Shown one piece after another: positions 8,753 through 18,164 of a DNA stretch of 64,000 bases (the first letter of the stretch is position 1; the number at the start of each line of letters is the position of its first letter). The stretch spans positions 1,362,001 through 1,426,000 of the forward strand of contig NZ_AP025285.1 of NCBI RefSeq assembly GCF_023168405.1, written 5' to 3'. A model generated the notes under the pieces. That model did no database searches and was not told the DNA's origin. It saw nothing but the letters and a program-made list of their open reading frames with translations. The DNA comes from Leptogranulimonas caecicola (GTDB taxonomy: Bacteria; Actinomycetota; Coriobacteriia; Coriobacteriales; Atopobiaceae). The translations under genes were made by a program, and so were the position numbers.

Positions 8753-10303
8753 ATGAAATCGTTCTACCACAGCACTCGCTCCTTCTCGCAACCCGTAACA
8801 AGCAAGCAAGCAATTCTTGAGGGTATAGCGCCCGACGGAGGCCTTTTCGTGTCCGATGGCGCCTTCGACGACCTCGTTGAGCTCTCAGATATGTTGGCGG
8901 GCACCTATGAGGAGCACGCTGCAGAGATCTTGGGAAGACTGCTGTGCGATTTCTCGGCACAGGAGCTTTCGGGCTGCGTGCGCCGCGCCTATGGGTCCAC
9001 CTTTGCAAGCCCTGCAGTGACCCCGGTGACTCCTGTGGGAGATGACTTCTTGCTGGAGCTCTATCACGGCCCCACCAGCGCCTTCAAAGACGTGGCGCTC
9101 CAAATGCTGCCCCAGCTCATGGGCGTGGCGCGCCAAGGTGACGGGCGAGACATCATGATCGTGTGCGCCACCTCGGGCGATACCGGCAAGGCGGCGCTGG
9201 CTGGCTTTGCGGGAGTCGAGGGCTGCGGCGTCACCGTGTTTTACCCCCATGGCAAAGTGAGCGACGTCCAGCAGCTGCAGATGGCCACCCAGACCGGCCA
9301 TAACGTGGAGGTCTGCGCGGTAGAGGGCAACTTCGACGATGCCCAAAGCGAAGTCAAGCGCATCTTTGGCGACCGTCAGCTGGCAGGGCGCCTGGAGGCC
9401 CAGGGCTGCGTGCTCTCCAGCGCCAACTCCATCAACATCGGCAGGCTGGCGCCTCAGGTGGTCTACTACTTTGACGCCTATGGCCAGCTGGCAAAAGAGG
9501 GCGCTCTAAAGCTGGGCGATCCTGTGGACTTCTATGTGCCCACGGGCAACTTTGGCGACGTGCTGGCAGGCTACTATGCCAAGCGCCTGGGGCTTCCGGT
9601 AGGCCGCCTCTACGTGTGCTCCAATGCCAACGACGTCCTTTGCGACTTCTTGGAGACCGGCGTCTACGATCGCCGCCGCGACTTCCACAAGACCATCTCT
9701 CCCTCCATGGATATCCTCATCTCGTCCAATCTGGAGCGCCTGCTCTACTATGCTTCCGACAGCGACGTGGAGCTGGTCTCCTCCCTCATGGACTCTTTGG
9801 CAAAAGACGGCGTCTACCAGGTGCCCCAGCCTGTCATGGACACCATCCGCGAGACCTTCAGCGGCGGCAAGGCCACCGACCAGGAGACCCGCGCCACCAT
9901 TGCGCGCACCTGGAATGAGACCGGCGTGCTCATAGACCCCCACACCGCTGTGGCCAAGACCGTGCTTGACGCCACCGAGCCTGAGGGCCGCGTACGTGTG
10001 GTCCTCTCCACCGCCAGCCCCTACAAGTTCTCCGCCGAGGTCTTGCGCGCCCTGGACCCCGCTGCCACCTTTGCCGACGGCTTCAAGGCCATGGATCGGC
10101 TGGCAGCCCTCACCCATACCCAACCGCCCGCACAGCTCTCGGGCCTGCGCTCCCTGCCCGTGCGCTTCACCCAGGTGGTGGAGCGCCCTGCCATGACCCA
10201 GGTGGTGGAGCACGCTTGCCAGTCCGTCTTCGATCTTTCCGATGCCGAGAAACCCATAGCCCCTGAGGCCGGGTCCTTCTCGGCAACAGAGAGCCAGGAG
10301 TAG
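8753..10303 (+). CDS. thrC: Threonine synthase
   Basis: PLP enzyme converting O-phosphohomoserine to threonine, 516 residues. The PLP lysine lies in SAFKDVALQM, and the phosphate-binding region CATSGDTGKAAL and the later SSANSINIGR match the family. The ATG at 8753 has AAGGGAG 8 bases upstream. thrB follows after 2 bases. The last 30 codons contain two TGCCGAGAA words in opposite orientation (10244 and 10277), which could fold the 3' end of the message into a hairpin. Confidence 0.97.
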   Translation: MKSFYHSTRSFSQPVTSKQAILEGIAPDGGLFVSDGAFDDLVELSDMLAGTYEEHAAEILGRLLCDFSAQELSGCVRRAYGSTFASPAVTPVTPVGDDFLLELYHGPTSAFKDVALQMLPQLMGVARQGDGRDIMIVCATSGDTGKAALAGFAGVEGCGVTVFYPHGKVSDVQQLQMATQTGHNVEVCAVEGNFDDAQSEVKRIFGDRQLAGRLEAQGCVLSSANSINIGRLAPQVVYYFDAYGQLAKEGALKLGDPVDFYVPTGNFGDVLAGYYAKRLGLPVGRLYVCSNANDVLCDFLETGVYDRRRDFHKTISPSMDILISSNLERLLYYASDSDVELVSSLMDSLAKDGVYQVPQPVMDTIRETFSGGKATDQETRATIARTWNETGVLIDPHTAVAKTVLDATEPEGRVRVVLSTASPYKFSAEVLRALDPAATFADGFKAMDRLAALTHTQPPAQLSGLRSLPVRFTQVVERPAMTQVVEHACQSVFDLSDAEKPIAPEAGSFSATESQE

Positions 10304-10305
10304 CC

Positions 10306-11259
10306 GTGAGCGCCTCAGACCTCATCCTGGACGCAGGGGCACCGGCGACACGTGCGCGGGTGAGGGTGCCCGCGACCTCGGCAAATCTGGGCTGTGGCTT
10401 CGACTCTCTGGGCATGGCGCTCACCCTTTACAACGAGTTTCTGTTTGAGGCGGCGCCCCAGCTCTCCTTTGAGGGCTGCGAGGCCCGCTTTGCCAACGAC
10501 CATCACCTGGCCTACACCACCTGGCGGCGCACGCTGCGCTCGCTGGCCGATGAATCCCGAGGGTCTGCGGCCTTGTGCGACCCTGCCAAAGTGCATCTGT
10601 CCTGCGCCAGTCAAGTGCCGCTCTCGGGCGGGCTGGGATCGAGCTCCACCTGCATTGTGGCAGGCATCGTGGCCGCCTATGCCATGGCCGGCGTGGCCCT
10701 TGCTCGCGAGGAGCTGCTGGAGAGGGCCACCCGAGCAGAAGGCCACCCAGACAACGTGGCTCCTGCCAGCCTAGGAGGCCTCACTTGCTCCTTCATCGCA
10801 CCAGAGGGCCAGGTGGTGAGCCTTGAGAACCCGGTAGACAAGCGCTGGCGCTTCGTGGCGCTATCCCCTGCCTATGAGGTGCGCACCTCCGAAGCCAGGC
10901 GGGTGCTTCCACCCTCGGTGCCCTTGGAAGATGCGGTGTGGTGTTTGGGCCGCTGCCAAGGGACCATTCGAGCCTTGGAAACCGGCGACGGCGCGCTTTT
11001 GCGAGCCGCCTGCACAGACAGGCTTCATGAGCCCTATCGCAAGACGCTCATCCCTGATTACGAGCCTCTCAAAGAACTGGCTTTGCGCCTCGGCGCCGCT
11101 GCCTTTTGGATCTCCGGCTCAGGCTCCACTATGATAGCCGCCTGCTTGGACGAGCAGACGGCTGCCGACCTCTGCGAGGCTGTGCGGCAGCTCTCCCCCA
11201 CGGTGGCCGCCCACATTCTCATGGCAGACAACCAAGGGGTTATCCTCTGCGAGCGCTAG
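10306..11259 (+). CDS. thrB: Homoserine kinase
   Basis: GHMP-family kinase that phosphorylates homoserine, the substrate supplier for thrC. 317 residues, starting with GTG 2 bases after the thrC stop, so translation is probably coupled. Visible are the N-terminal PATSANLGCGFDS, the ATP loop PLSGGLGSSS and the C-terminal GHMP motif ISGSGSTM. It overlaps the end of the convergent VanZ-like gene by 4 bases. Confidence 0.97.
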   Translation: MSASDLILDAGAPATRARVRVPATSANLGCGFDSLGMALTLYNEFLFEAAPQLSFEGCEARFANDHHLAYTTWRRTLRSLADESRGSAALCDPAKVHLSCASQVPLSGGLGSSSTCIVAGIVAAYAMAGVALAREELLERATRAEGHPDNVAPASLGGLTCSFIAPEGQVVSLENPVDKRWRFVALSPAYEVRTSEARRVLPPSVPLEDAVWCLGRCQGTIRALETGDGALLRAACTDRLHEPYRKTLIPDYEPLKELALRLGAAAFWISGSGSTMIAACLDEQTAADLCEAVRQLSPTVAAHILMADNQGVILCER

Positions 11260-11813
11260 CGGGCGCTTTTGCGGGAGCGCCTGTGCGACGTCAGCCGCTG
11301 GATGAGCAAGGCTGCCAAAAGACCGCAGGCAGCACCCGCAATATCGATGGCCACGTCGCGCAGCGCCCCCTCGCGCAGGGGCACAAAGAGCTGCAGCGTC
11401 TCGTCGAGGGCAGGAACCGTGCAGAGAAGTATCGCTTGGATCCAGCGCTGGCGCCTGGTATGAGGCGCTGGATGCAGCTGTGTGAGCGCGCCCAGCACAA
11501 AGTACTCTGTGAAGTGTCCCAACTTGCGCACCACAAACTGCTGGGCGTCCAACGATGTGAGACCCAACGCCTCCAGGCAGGGGGCCACCAGGTTCACCAC
11601 TCGCAGGCTCTCATGACTCGAAGCTGCGCCGGGCACCAGCGAGCGACTCCAAATGAAGAGGACCCACCCAGCCACAAGTCCCCATTTCGCCCAGCGGCGC
11701 CAAGAGTGGCGGGGGCGTTTCTCGGAAGGGGATGTGGTAGGAGCCTGCCTCGGCGAAGAGACAGGCTCCTGGGCAGAAGGACCAGTGGGCGAAGAGATGC
11801 GATGGTTGGTCAC
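11256..11813 (-). CDS. VanZ-like membrane protein
   Basis: 185 residues. A Ser/Pro-rich N-terminal tail is followed by hydrophobic segments near residues 45-60 and the VanZ signature region with KLGHFTEYFVLGAL, then DETLQLFVPLREGALRDVAIDIAGA. VanZ-domain proteins sit in the membrane; some affect glycopeptide tolerance, but the role of most is unknown. It follows the large anchored protein gene by 6 bases, so the two are probably one transcript. The start is GTG at 11813; a start slightly inside is possible. Confidence 0.8.
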   Translation of the reverse strand: MTNHRISSPTGPSAQEPVSSPRQAPTTSPSEKRPRHSWRRWAKWGLVAGWVLFIWSRSLVPGAASSHESLRVVNLVAPCLEALGLTSLDAQQFVVRKLGHFTEYFVLGALTQLHPAPHTRRQRWIQAILLCTVPALDETLQLFVPLREGALRDVAIDIAGAACGLLAALLIQRLTSHRRSRKSAR

Positions 11814-11819
11814 GCAGGC

Positions 11820-13670
11820 CTACACCACCTGACGGGCAGCGGTGCCGTCCTGGAAGTAGCGGCGGGCGCGGTCGCGCACCACCTGGCTGGAATTGCCCTC
11901 CATCTCGTGCTCCACCAAATAGTTGATATAGCTGTTGGTGTCTTGGACCTCGGGGTGGCCTGCAGGGGTGCGGAAGGTCAAGAACTGGGTGTCGGGCTCA
12001 AGACCGTCGGGCTCATCCAGGGTGTCGGCGCCGCCGATGAGGTCGAAGAAGTCGCCTTTGACCGGCTCGGGAGCGCTGGAGTGGATCTTGACGGAGACGC
12101 GGCGAGAGCCCGACACCAGGTTGTCGTCAAAGCGCACGTCCATGGCGTCCAGCGCCTCTTGCCAGACGTCCTCCGAAGGATCCATAGCAAGCTCGGTCTC
12201 TGGGAAGATCTCCGAGCTGGCCACCGGCGCCTGGGCCGGCACTTTGGAGGTGTAGCCCACCTGGGCGAGGAAGGCGTCGGTATCAAAGATGGACGAGGAA
12301 CTCTGGGGCGCCTCAGAGGCGGCAGGCTGGGCTTGAGCAGCCGCGCTCGCGCTGGCAGGCTGGGCGCTCTTCTCGGCAGGGGCGCCGTAGCGCTCGGCGG
12401 CGAAGGAGAAGGGCTTTTGGAAGCTGGCCGTGGCACTCACCGCGCTGACGGCCTCCTCGGCAGTCTCCAGCACCGTACCGCTATCAAAGAGGCCGTCCAG
12501 CTCCACGCCTAGGTCGCGAGAGATTTCCAGGTCGTTGGCTTGGGCTGCGGCCTCCCACCAGGAGGTGCCTAGGTCGGCCACCGTGCCGTCGGCCCGCTGG
12601 ATCATGGGCAGATCGTCCATCATGTCGCCGCCCAGACGCTCAGCAAGCACGCGCGAGACGCCCTTGGAAAGGGCTAGCATACGATTCTTGAAACTCTTGC
12701 GATCCAAATATTCCGAGGCCACCCGCTCATAGTCCACGCTGGCTGCCGCGTGGATTCCGTCATGACCTTCGGATGCCTCCGGAACCTGCGAGGCTGCAGG
12801 CACAGGCTCGCTTTCCAGCTCGGGCAGATGGGGGATCCTCTTCCCTGCCGAGAAGCCCTGAACCTCAGGGGCCGAAGCTTGCTCGAAGGGTTCCGAGGCC
12901 TCAGGAGCTGCTACCGGCTCGGAGGTTTTTGGGACCTCTGGAGTCGCTGTGGCAGCACTCTGTCGAACAGCATCCACAGGGGACTCTCCAGCGTCTTCGG
13001 GAGACTGCACTCTGATAGCGCGTTCGGCTTGCCAGCGAGCCAACAGCTCATCTACCGAGAAGCTCTCGTCTGGGCTCTTGACGTGCTTGCTGCAGTACCC
13101 AGACATCTGGGGCTCAGGAGCCTCTGCTGCCAGCTTGGGCAGCGAGCCGCTTTTGTCGGGGAAATGCAGCAAGCCGCCGGCATCGACTTTGGGGGCGAAA
13201 GGTCCGACTTTGGATGGTGCGGACTTCTCGGCAGCAGACGCCCCCTCGGCCTCTGGCGACTGGGCTTCTGGGGCAGCCGGTTCTTCTGCTGGGAAGAGAA
13301 GCTGGGCGCTCTGATCTGCGGGCTCGTAGGAAGCGGCGCCTTGGGTGGGAGCAAACTGGGTGGAAGCGTCGGCGTACTCGTCCCAGGGATCTGCCGGGAT
13401 GACCTGAGTGCCTGCTGCCTGTGCGGCAACCTGGGCCTCCAGCAGGCGGATGCGTGCTTCTAGCGCCTCAGACTGGGCCTTATGAGTGCGATGGCTCACC
13501 ATGGCCACCCAGGCTGCGCCTACTGCAAAGCCCGCAGCAGCAGAAGCCCCTGCCACCAAAGTGGAATCGGCAGCAGCGGGCGCCGCCATAGCCATGGTAG
13601 GCACCGACCACAACGCAGCAGCACCGGCAAGGCCGGCGAACACTGCGCGGGATGTGTGTGATGAAACCAT
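11820..13670 (-). CDS. Membrane-anchored Ala/Pro/Glu-rich protein of unknown function
   Basis: 616 residues. The N-terminus has a signal-like hydrophobic stretch ending near MAMAAPAA and a second hydrophobic segment around residues 38-58, then a basic stretch SHRTHKA and a coiled-coil-like segment. The middle (about 90-360) is low complexity, rich in Ala, Pro, Glu and Ser. The C-terminal third has more ordered stretches such as YLDRKSFKNRMLALSKG. I do not recognise a family. Topology suggests a protein held in the membrane with a long flexible domain. The ATG at 13670 has AAGGGG before it. Several TGCCGAGAA words lie inside the low-complexity part. Confidence 0.65.
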   Translation of the reverse strand: MVSSHTSRAVFAGLAGAAALWSVPTMAMAAPAAADSTLVAGASAAAGFAVGAAWVAMVSHRTHKAQSEALEARIRLLEAQVAAQAAGTQVIPADPWDEYADASTQFAPTQGAASYEPADQSAQLLFPAEEPAAPEAQSPEAEGASAAEKSAPSKVGPFAPKVDAGGLLHFPDKSGSLPKLAAEAPEPQMSGYCSKHVKSPDESFSVDELLARWQAERAIRVQSPEDAGESPVDAVRQSAATATPEVPKTSEPVAAPEASEPFEQASAPEVQGFSAGKRIPHLPELESEPVPAASQVPEASEGHDGIHAAASVDYERVASEYLDRKSFKNRMLALSKGVSRVLAERLGGDMMDDLPMIQRADGTVADLGTSWWEAAAQANDLEISRDLGVELDGLFDSGTVLETAEEAVSAVSATASFQKPFSFAAERYGAPAEKSAQPASASAAAQAQPAASEAPQSSSSIFDTDAFLAQVGYTSKVPAQAPVASSEIFPETELAMDPSEDVWQEALDAMDVRFDDNLVSGSRRVSVKIHSSAPEPVKGDFFDLIGGADTLDEPDGLEPDTQFLTFRTPAGHPEVQDTNSYINYLVEHEMEGNSSQVVRDRARRYFQDGTAARQVV

Positions 13671-14240
13671 AAGGACCCCTTCGCGCCAAGCACCGATACG
13701 TCTTATGACGGCGCGAAACCTAGATCCCTCGGTAAGGTAATAAAACTTTAAGCGATGAAGCTCTACAGGCGCCCCAAGGGAGCACGGCTGCAAGATCTTC
13801 AGGGCAACGGCGAGGTGTGTTTATTGGCTGCGTGTACCGTCGCGTACCTATGAATGGTTCCCATCATAGACGATCCGTTAACCTTCTTGCGAGCACATTT
13901 TTGGAAAAGTGCAGGCAGATCCTTCATTTTTTACTTCTCTACAGGAAACCTAGAACCCTAACGACTTCTCTAGCTGCCATTTTTGGCGCATTATGGCCTT
14001 ACATAGATCAAGAGCGCTCAAAAACCTCTGCTGCCGCTCGCCGCTCCCCCACCCCAAGCCACCTGCCACCGATGCAAATATGATGACATGGCCTCTTGTC
14101 GCCTTCTAAGCCCCAGGCTAGGGGGTATGTGCTCTTAATACCAAGAGTCCAGCCGCGCCCTGCGGCTGACACCACCTGCCCACGCCCTTTGGGGCGCCCA
14201 TTCTTTAGACGCATTCCCGCGCACCTCTAGAGGAGGACCT
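13671..14240. other. Intergenic region
   Basis: 570 bases between divergent genes. A plus-strand frame at 13817-14083 lacks a ribosome site and resembles no protein. An AT-richer stretch at about 13730-13760 and 13900-13990 probably carries the promoters. No RNA gene or repeat was recognised. Confidence 0.4.
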
Positions 14241-15035
14241 ATGAAACACATCGCCATAGTTACTGGCGGCTCTTCGGGTTTAGGCAAAGAGTTCGTCAAG
14301 CTCCTAGATCGCGGAGCCGGCGGACCCCTGCAAGAGATCTGGCTTATCGCCCGCGACATCTCCAAGCTCGACAAGGTGGCCGCCACCCTCAAGACGCCCG
14401 TAAAGTGCCTGGCACTCGATCTCACCGACAGCTCCAGCTTCGCCGCCCTCGACGCCGCCCTTGCTGCCGAGAAAGACCTCAACGTCCAATGGCTTGTCAA
14501 CTGCGCCGGTTTTGGCAAGTTTGGCCCCTTTACCTCTATCGGAGCAGTAGCCAACGGCAACATGGTGAAGCTCAACTGCCTGGCGGTAGTGGAGCTTTGT
14601 TACAGCTGCCTGCTCTATATGCATGCAGGCTCTCGCATCATCAATATCGCAAGTCTGGCTGCTTTGGTGCCCCAGCCTGGTTTGGCGGTCTATAGCGCCA
14701 CCAAGCGCTTTGTGCTGGACTTCTCCTATGCCCTCGATGGAGAGCTGGGCAGTGCAGGCATTCATGTGAGCGCCCTGTGCCCCAAGTTCATGGACACCCA
14801 CTTCTTAGACAAGCCCGGCAATGCCCAAACCTTGAAGCGCCTGGAGTGGGTGGGCTTTGAAGACCCTGCAGCCTGTGCAGCGAAAGCACTCAGGCAGTCG
14901 GTGGCAGGCAAGGTGTGCATTATCACCTCGCCCTCGGTGAAGGTATTTCATTTCTTTTCTAAGCTCCTGCCCACCCCTGCGGTGATGAAGGCCCAAAGCC
15001 TGGTGAGCGATCTGGCTGAGCGGTTGGGAAAGTAG
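14241..15035 (+). CDS. Short-chain dehydrogenase/reductase
   Basis: 264-residue NAD(P)-dependent oxidoreductase of the SDR family. The cofactor motif TGGSSGLG is at residues 9-16, NCAG near residue 91, and the catalytic Ser plus YSATK (Tyr/Lys) near residues 150-160. The substrate is not evident. The ATG is preceded by GAGGAGGACCT. A two-way terminator follows at 15084. It stands alone, convergent with rho. Confidence 0.9.
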   Translation: MKHIAIVTGGSSGLGKEFVKLLDRGAGGPLQEIWLIARDISKLDKVAATLKTPVKCLALDLTDSSSFAALDAALAAEKDLNVQWLVNCAGFGKFGPFTSIGAVANGNMVKLNCLAVVELCYSCLLYMHAGSRIINIASLAALVPQPGLAVYSATKRFVLDFSYALDGELGSAGIHVSALCPKFMDTHFLDKPGNAQTLKRLEWVGFEDPAACAAKALRQSVAGKVCIITSPSVKVFHFFSKLLPTPAVMKAQSLVSDLAERLGK

Positions 15036-15083
15036 CACGTTCGCGTTTTAGGGCGTCGCTTTCCCCACGAGCCAGCCAAACCA

Positions 15084-15121
15084 AAACGCCCAGTCTCATG
15101 TAAAGAGGCTGGGCGTTCCTT
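15084..15121. terminator. Terminator between the dehydrogenase gene and rho
   Basis: The inverted repeat AACGCCCAG / CTGGGCGTT with an inner GTCTC/GAG extension is flanked by T-rich bases on the plus strand (TTCCTTTC) and by TTTTGG on the minus strand. It can end both convergent transcripts. Confidence 0.75.
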
Positions 15122-15161
15122 TCAATTCGCCTTGCGTCCTGCAAGCCGTCTCGCACAATCT

Positions 15162-16589
15162 TTAGGCGATGTAGTCTGTCTGAGCGGCTTTTTTTGCCGA
15201 GCGAATGAGGAAGTCCTCATTGGACTTGGTTTGGCGCAGACCTTTGATAAGAGAGGCTTCGGCACGCTCGATGTTGTTGAGGTTTGCCAGCACGCGGCGC
15301 AGGCCCCACACCAACGGCTGCATGTCGGGGGTAATGAGCAGGTCCTCGTTGCGCGTGCCGGACTGCACAGGATCGATTGCCGGGAAGATGCGCTTGTCGG
15401 CCAGCTCGCGGTCCAGCTTGAGCTCCATATTGCCGGTACCCTTGAACTCCTCGAAGATGACCTCGTCCATCTTGGAGCCGGTATCCACCAGCGCAGAGGC
15501 CAGAATAGTAAGGGAGCCGCCGTTCTCGATATTGCGGGCGGCGCCCAAGAAGCGTTTGGGCGGGTAAAGCGCGGCGGAATCCACGCCGCCAGAAAGGATG
15601 CGACCGCTGGCAGGAGCGGCCAGGTTGTAGGCACGAGCCAAGCGAGTGATGGAGTCGAGCACTACCACTACATCTTCGCCCTCTTCTACCAGGCGCTTGG
15701 CACGCTCAATCACCAGCTCTGCCACGTGGGTGTGGTTATCGGCAGGCATGTCAAAGGTCGAAGCCACCACGTCACCCTTGATGGAACGCTCCATATCGGT
15801 GACTTCCTCCGGGCGCTCGTCCACCAGAAGGCAGATGAGGTGCACCTCGGGGTTGTTGGCCGCAATGGACTGGCAGATGTGCTTGAGCACCGTGGTCTTA
15901 CCTGCCTTGGGAGGCGACACGATGAGGCCACGCTGGCCTTTGCCAATGGGAGCCACCAAGTCGATGGCGCGGCCGGTGATGGAGTCTTTGCCATGCTCCA
16001 TGTAGAGGCGCTCATTGGGATAGATGGGAGTGAGATCGCGGAAGCGCGGGCGCTTAAGTGCCAGCTCAGGGTCTTTGCCGTTGATGGAAGTGATGGTAGC
16101 TACCGGCGGGAACTTGTTGCTGGAGTTACCCGGGCGCACCGTGCCCTCGATAAGGTCGCCGCGGCGAAGGCCATAGGTACGAATGGTGATCTGCTGCACG
16201 AAGGCGTCTTCATCGCCCTGCATGAAATTGTTGGTACGCACAAACCCGTAGTTCTCATTGGTGATCTCGAGAATGCCTTTGACCGTGCGATAACCCTCTT
16301 TAATGGAGGACTGCACAATGGCATCTACCAGCTCGCTTTTGCGCATGCCCTGGAAGGGGATCTCCAGCAGGCCGGCACGCTCGCGCAGGGCCGGGAGCTT
16401 CAACAGCTCGAGCTCCTCCCGAGGCAGCGGGGGCAACGGTTGCGGTTTTTTAGGATGACGGTTAAACCTACCAGGCCTATCTTGATTGTTTTTGTAGCTC
16501 TTAGGAGCCGATTCTTGATGGCGGCCCGGACGGCCCTGACGCTCATAGCGCCCATTGTACGACGAATTACCAGAATCTTTGCCAGACAC
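15162..16589 (-). CDS. rho: Transcription termination factor Rho
   Basis: Hexameric RNA-dependent ATPase that ends transcription. 475 residues from the chosen start. An N-terminal basic/Asn-rich extension (about 1-50) precedes the Rho N domain with RKSELV, the RNA-binding cold-shock fold (ENYGFVRTNN), Walker A SPPKAGKTT, Walker B VVVVLDSITRLAR and the Q/R-loop region. A GTG at 16616 is also in frame, but the GTG at 16589 has AAGGAG 9 bases before it, whereas the longer form has none. The upstream leader of several hundred bases could allow autogenous control. Confidence 0.96.
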   Translation of the reverse strand: MSGKDSGNSSYNGRYERQGRPGRHQESAPKSYKNNQDRPGRFNRHPKKPQPLPPLPREELELLKLPALRERAGLLEIPFQGMRKSELVDAIVQSSIKEGYRTVKGILEITNENYGFVRTNNFMQGDEDAFVQQITIRTYGLRRGDLIEGTVRPGNSSNKFPPVATITSINGKDPELALKRPRFRDLTPIYPNERLYMEHGKDSITGRAIDLVAPIGKGQRGLIVSPPKAGKTTVLKHICQSIAANNPEVHLICLLVDERPEEVTDMERSIKGDVVASTFDMPADNHTHVAELVIERAKRLVEEGEDVVVVLDSITRLARAYNLAAPASGRILSGGVDSAALYPPKRFLGAARNIENGGSLTILASALVDTGSKMDEVIFEEFKGTGNMELKLDRELADKRIFPAIDPVQSGTRNEDLLITPDMQPLVWGLRRVLANLNNIERAEASLIKGLRQTKSNEDFLIRSAKKAAQTDYIA

Positions 16590-16616
16590 CGTTTTGTACT
16601 CCTTGTCGACCGGCAC

Positions 16617-17124
16617 AGTCTATGATTGCCCAGAAGGCATATGCATACATGGAAGACCCCTGGGATCAAGCGGCGATGGATTAAGAAATAATGCCGATCA
16701 CAGGGTAATAAGCGGGATCAAAGCCCTTACAGCAAAGCCCCAAAACATGGCACCACTAAGGGTTGCACGGGTCTTGACTATAGCACACTCAAAAATATAT
16801 CCGCATCCGCAACAGAGCCCATCGGTAAATTAACAAGACTCCCTAGAGCATGAAAGCTAACTTAATCGATCTGCTCCGAGGTCAGGTGGTTCCTCCTGCC
16901 AAAAAAATCCCCCGCAGAAAGAAGCGTTTTGCCTATCTTTCTGCGGGGTTAAGCTTGGGAACATGCAGGCGAAGCGCTGCGAAAGCCAACGGGAGCAGCA
17001 CTTCATCTCGCCGCCGAGAAGGTCTCGCCCTTCCGTCCGGACCCTCGTTGCTCCTTGGGGATCAGGCACGCGGTTCGAGGAGTGAGGCGCAAGGGTTTCT
17101 CGGCAGGCAAAGGAGGCAGAAGGC
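16617..17124. other. rho leader and intergenic region
   Basis: About 500 bases holding the rho promoter and leader (minus strand), the terminator at 16904-16948 and an inverted pair of TGCCGAGAA-type words at 17013 and 17097. No protein gene with a ribosome site was found. Confidence 0.5.
16901..16948 (-). terminator. Rho-independent terminator
   Basis: CCCCGCAGAAAGA and TCTTTCTGCGGGG form a perfect 13-base stem; on the minus strand it is followed by ATTTTTTT. It lies about 175 bases after the MarR-type gene and upstream of rho, and would separate the two minus-strand units. Confidence 0.9.
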
Positions 17125-17829
17125 CTACTCGGAAGCGGTCTCCTCTTCCTCATTGCGGCCACGGCGATTGCGGCGTACGACGATCTTGTTGACCTCGGCA
17201 GTGAGCTCTAGGGCACGCGCCTTGCCCTCGGGAGTGAGACCCACCTGCAGGGTGCGGGTGGCATCAGGGGTGGCGCGGTTGCGGCTTACCAGACCGCGGT
17301 CTACCAGGCTGGAGACCGACATGGACACCGTGGGCTGCAGAAGGCCCAGGGTGCGTACGATCTGAGAGACGCTCATGGAGTCATCGCCGGAGAGCTGGAG
17401 AGCCAAAAGCACCAGGTCGCCGGACATGCAGAACATGGTGCCCATGGCATCCACGAACTTGCAAATGCGCTCAGGGCTGGAGCGGTGAAGAGGAGCGCCG
17501 TTTTGGATGTTATTGCATACCTCTGCGCAGAGCTGATCTTTGACCTCGATGCCCTTCTCAGAGATCTTGCAGCATACGTTGCGGCGGTCAGACTCGCCCT
17601 CGTGGCGGGTAATGAGGCCCAAGCGCGCCAAGTGGTTGGTGCGATGGGTCATGGTAGGACGCAATACGCCCTGATAATCGGCGATCTCGGAAGTACGCAA
17701 TTCTTCGCCGGCCTCATAAAGGTGACAGAGAATAGCGAACTCATCGAAGGTCAGGCGCTCCTTGGCCGGAGTCTTCTGCCTTACGACGTTGCACGCACAA
17801 CGTACTGACATGTATTCCTTAAGATCCAT
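17125..17829 (-). CDS. MarR-type regulator with two winged-helix domains
   Basis: 234 residues with two successive winged-helix DNA-binding regions: about 25-105 (TSEIADYQGVLRPTMTHR, then a wing with ESDRRNV) and about 135-215 (VSQIVRTLGLLQPTVSMSV, wing with TPDATRT). Ordinary MarR proteins have one such domain per chain and act as dimers, so this looks like a fused pseudo-dimer. The ATG at 17829 has GGGAGG 6 bases upstream. The C-terminal tail is very charged (RRNRRGRNEEEE). A perfect palindrome 34 bases upstream could be its own operator. Regulated genes cannot be named. Confidence 0.75.
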   Translation of the reverse strand: MDLKEYMSVRCACNVVRQKTPAKERLTFDEFAILCHLYEAGEELRTSEIADYQGVLRPTMTHRTNHLARLGLITRHEGESDRRNVCCKISEKGIEVKDQLCAEVCNNIQNGAPLHRSSPERICKFVDAMGTMFCMSGDLVLLALQLSGDDSMSVSQIVRTLGLLQPTVSMSVSSLVDRGLVSRNRATPDATRTLQVGLTPEGKARALELTAEVNKIVVRRNRRGRNEEEETASE

Positions 17830-17862
17830 TCCGTGCCTCCCGTATCCCAATAGCTCCTTTTA

Positions 17863-17881
17863 GCGGCGCAATTTGCGCCGC
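17863..17881. promoter_or_regulatory. Palindrome upstream of the MarR-type gene
   Basis: A 19-base perfect palindrome with arms GCGGCGCAA and TTGCGCCGC around one T. It lies 34 bases upstream of the regulator start, a usual place for an autoregulatory operator of a dimeric winged-helix protein. Its role is inferred. Confidence 0.5.
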
Positions 17882-18164
17882 CCTCGCACCTAATGCGAGA
17901 ACAGATTGCTTATATACAGGTACATAGTACAACCAAAAGAGCGAGATTACTCCTTCTATTTATTAGAAAAGTAAAATTGGATAGGTCAGTATCTGTTCAA
18001 TTACCTCAGTAATTTTAGTTTATTGTGTAACTATTATTCATTTGTTAGAACTAATTATTTATAATTATTTTTGTATTATTACCTGTAATTATGTATAGTT
18101 ATAGTGAAATTTAGGGAGGTCTTTTTTAGATACATTTTGTATCTATATTACATCTACAAATCGC

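Noticed and set aside
13817-14083. Plus-strand gene in the intergenic region
   Set aside because: No ribosome site, low similarity to protein-like sequence, mixed composition.
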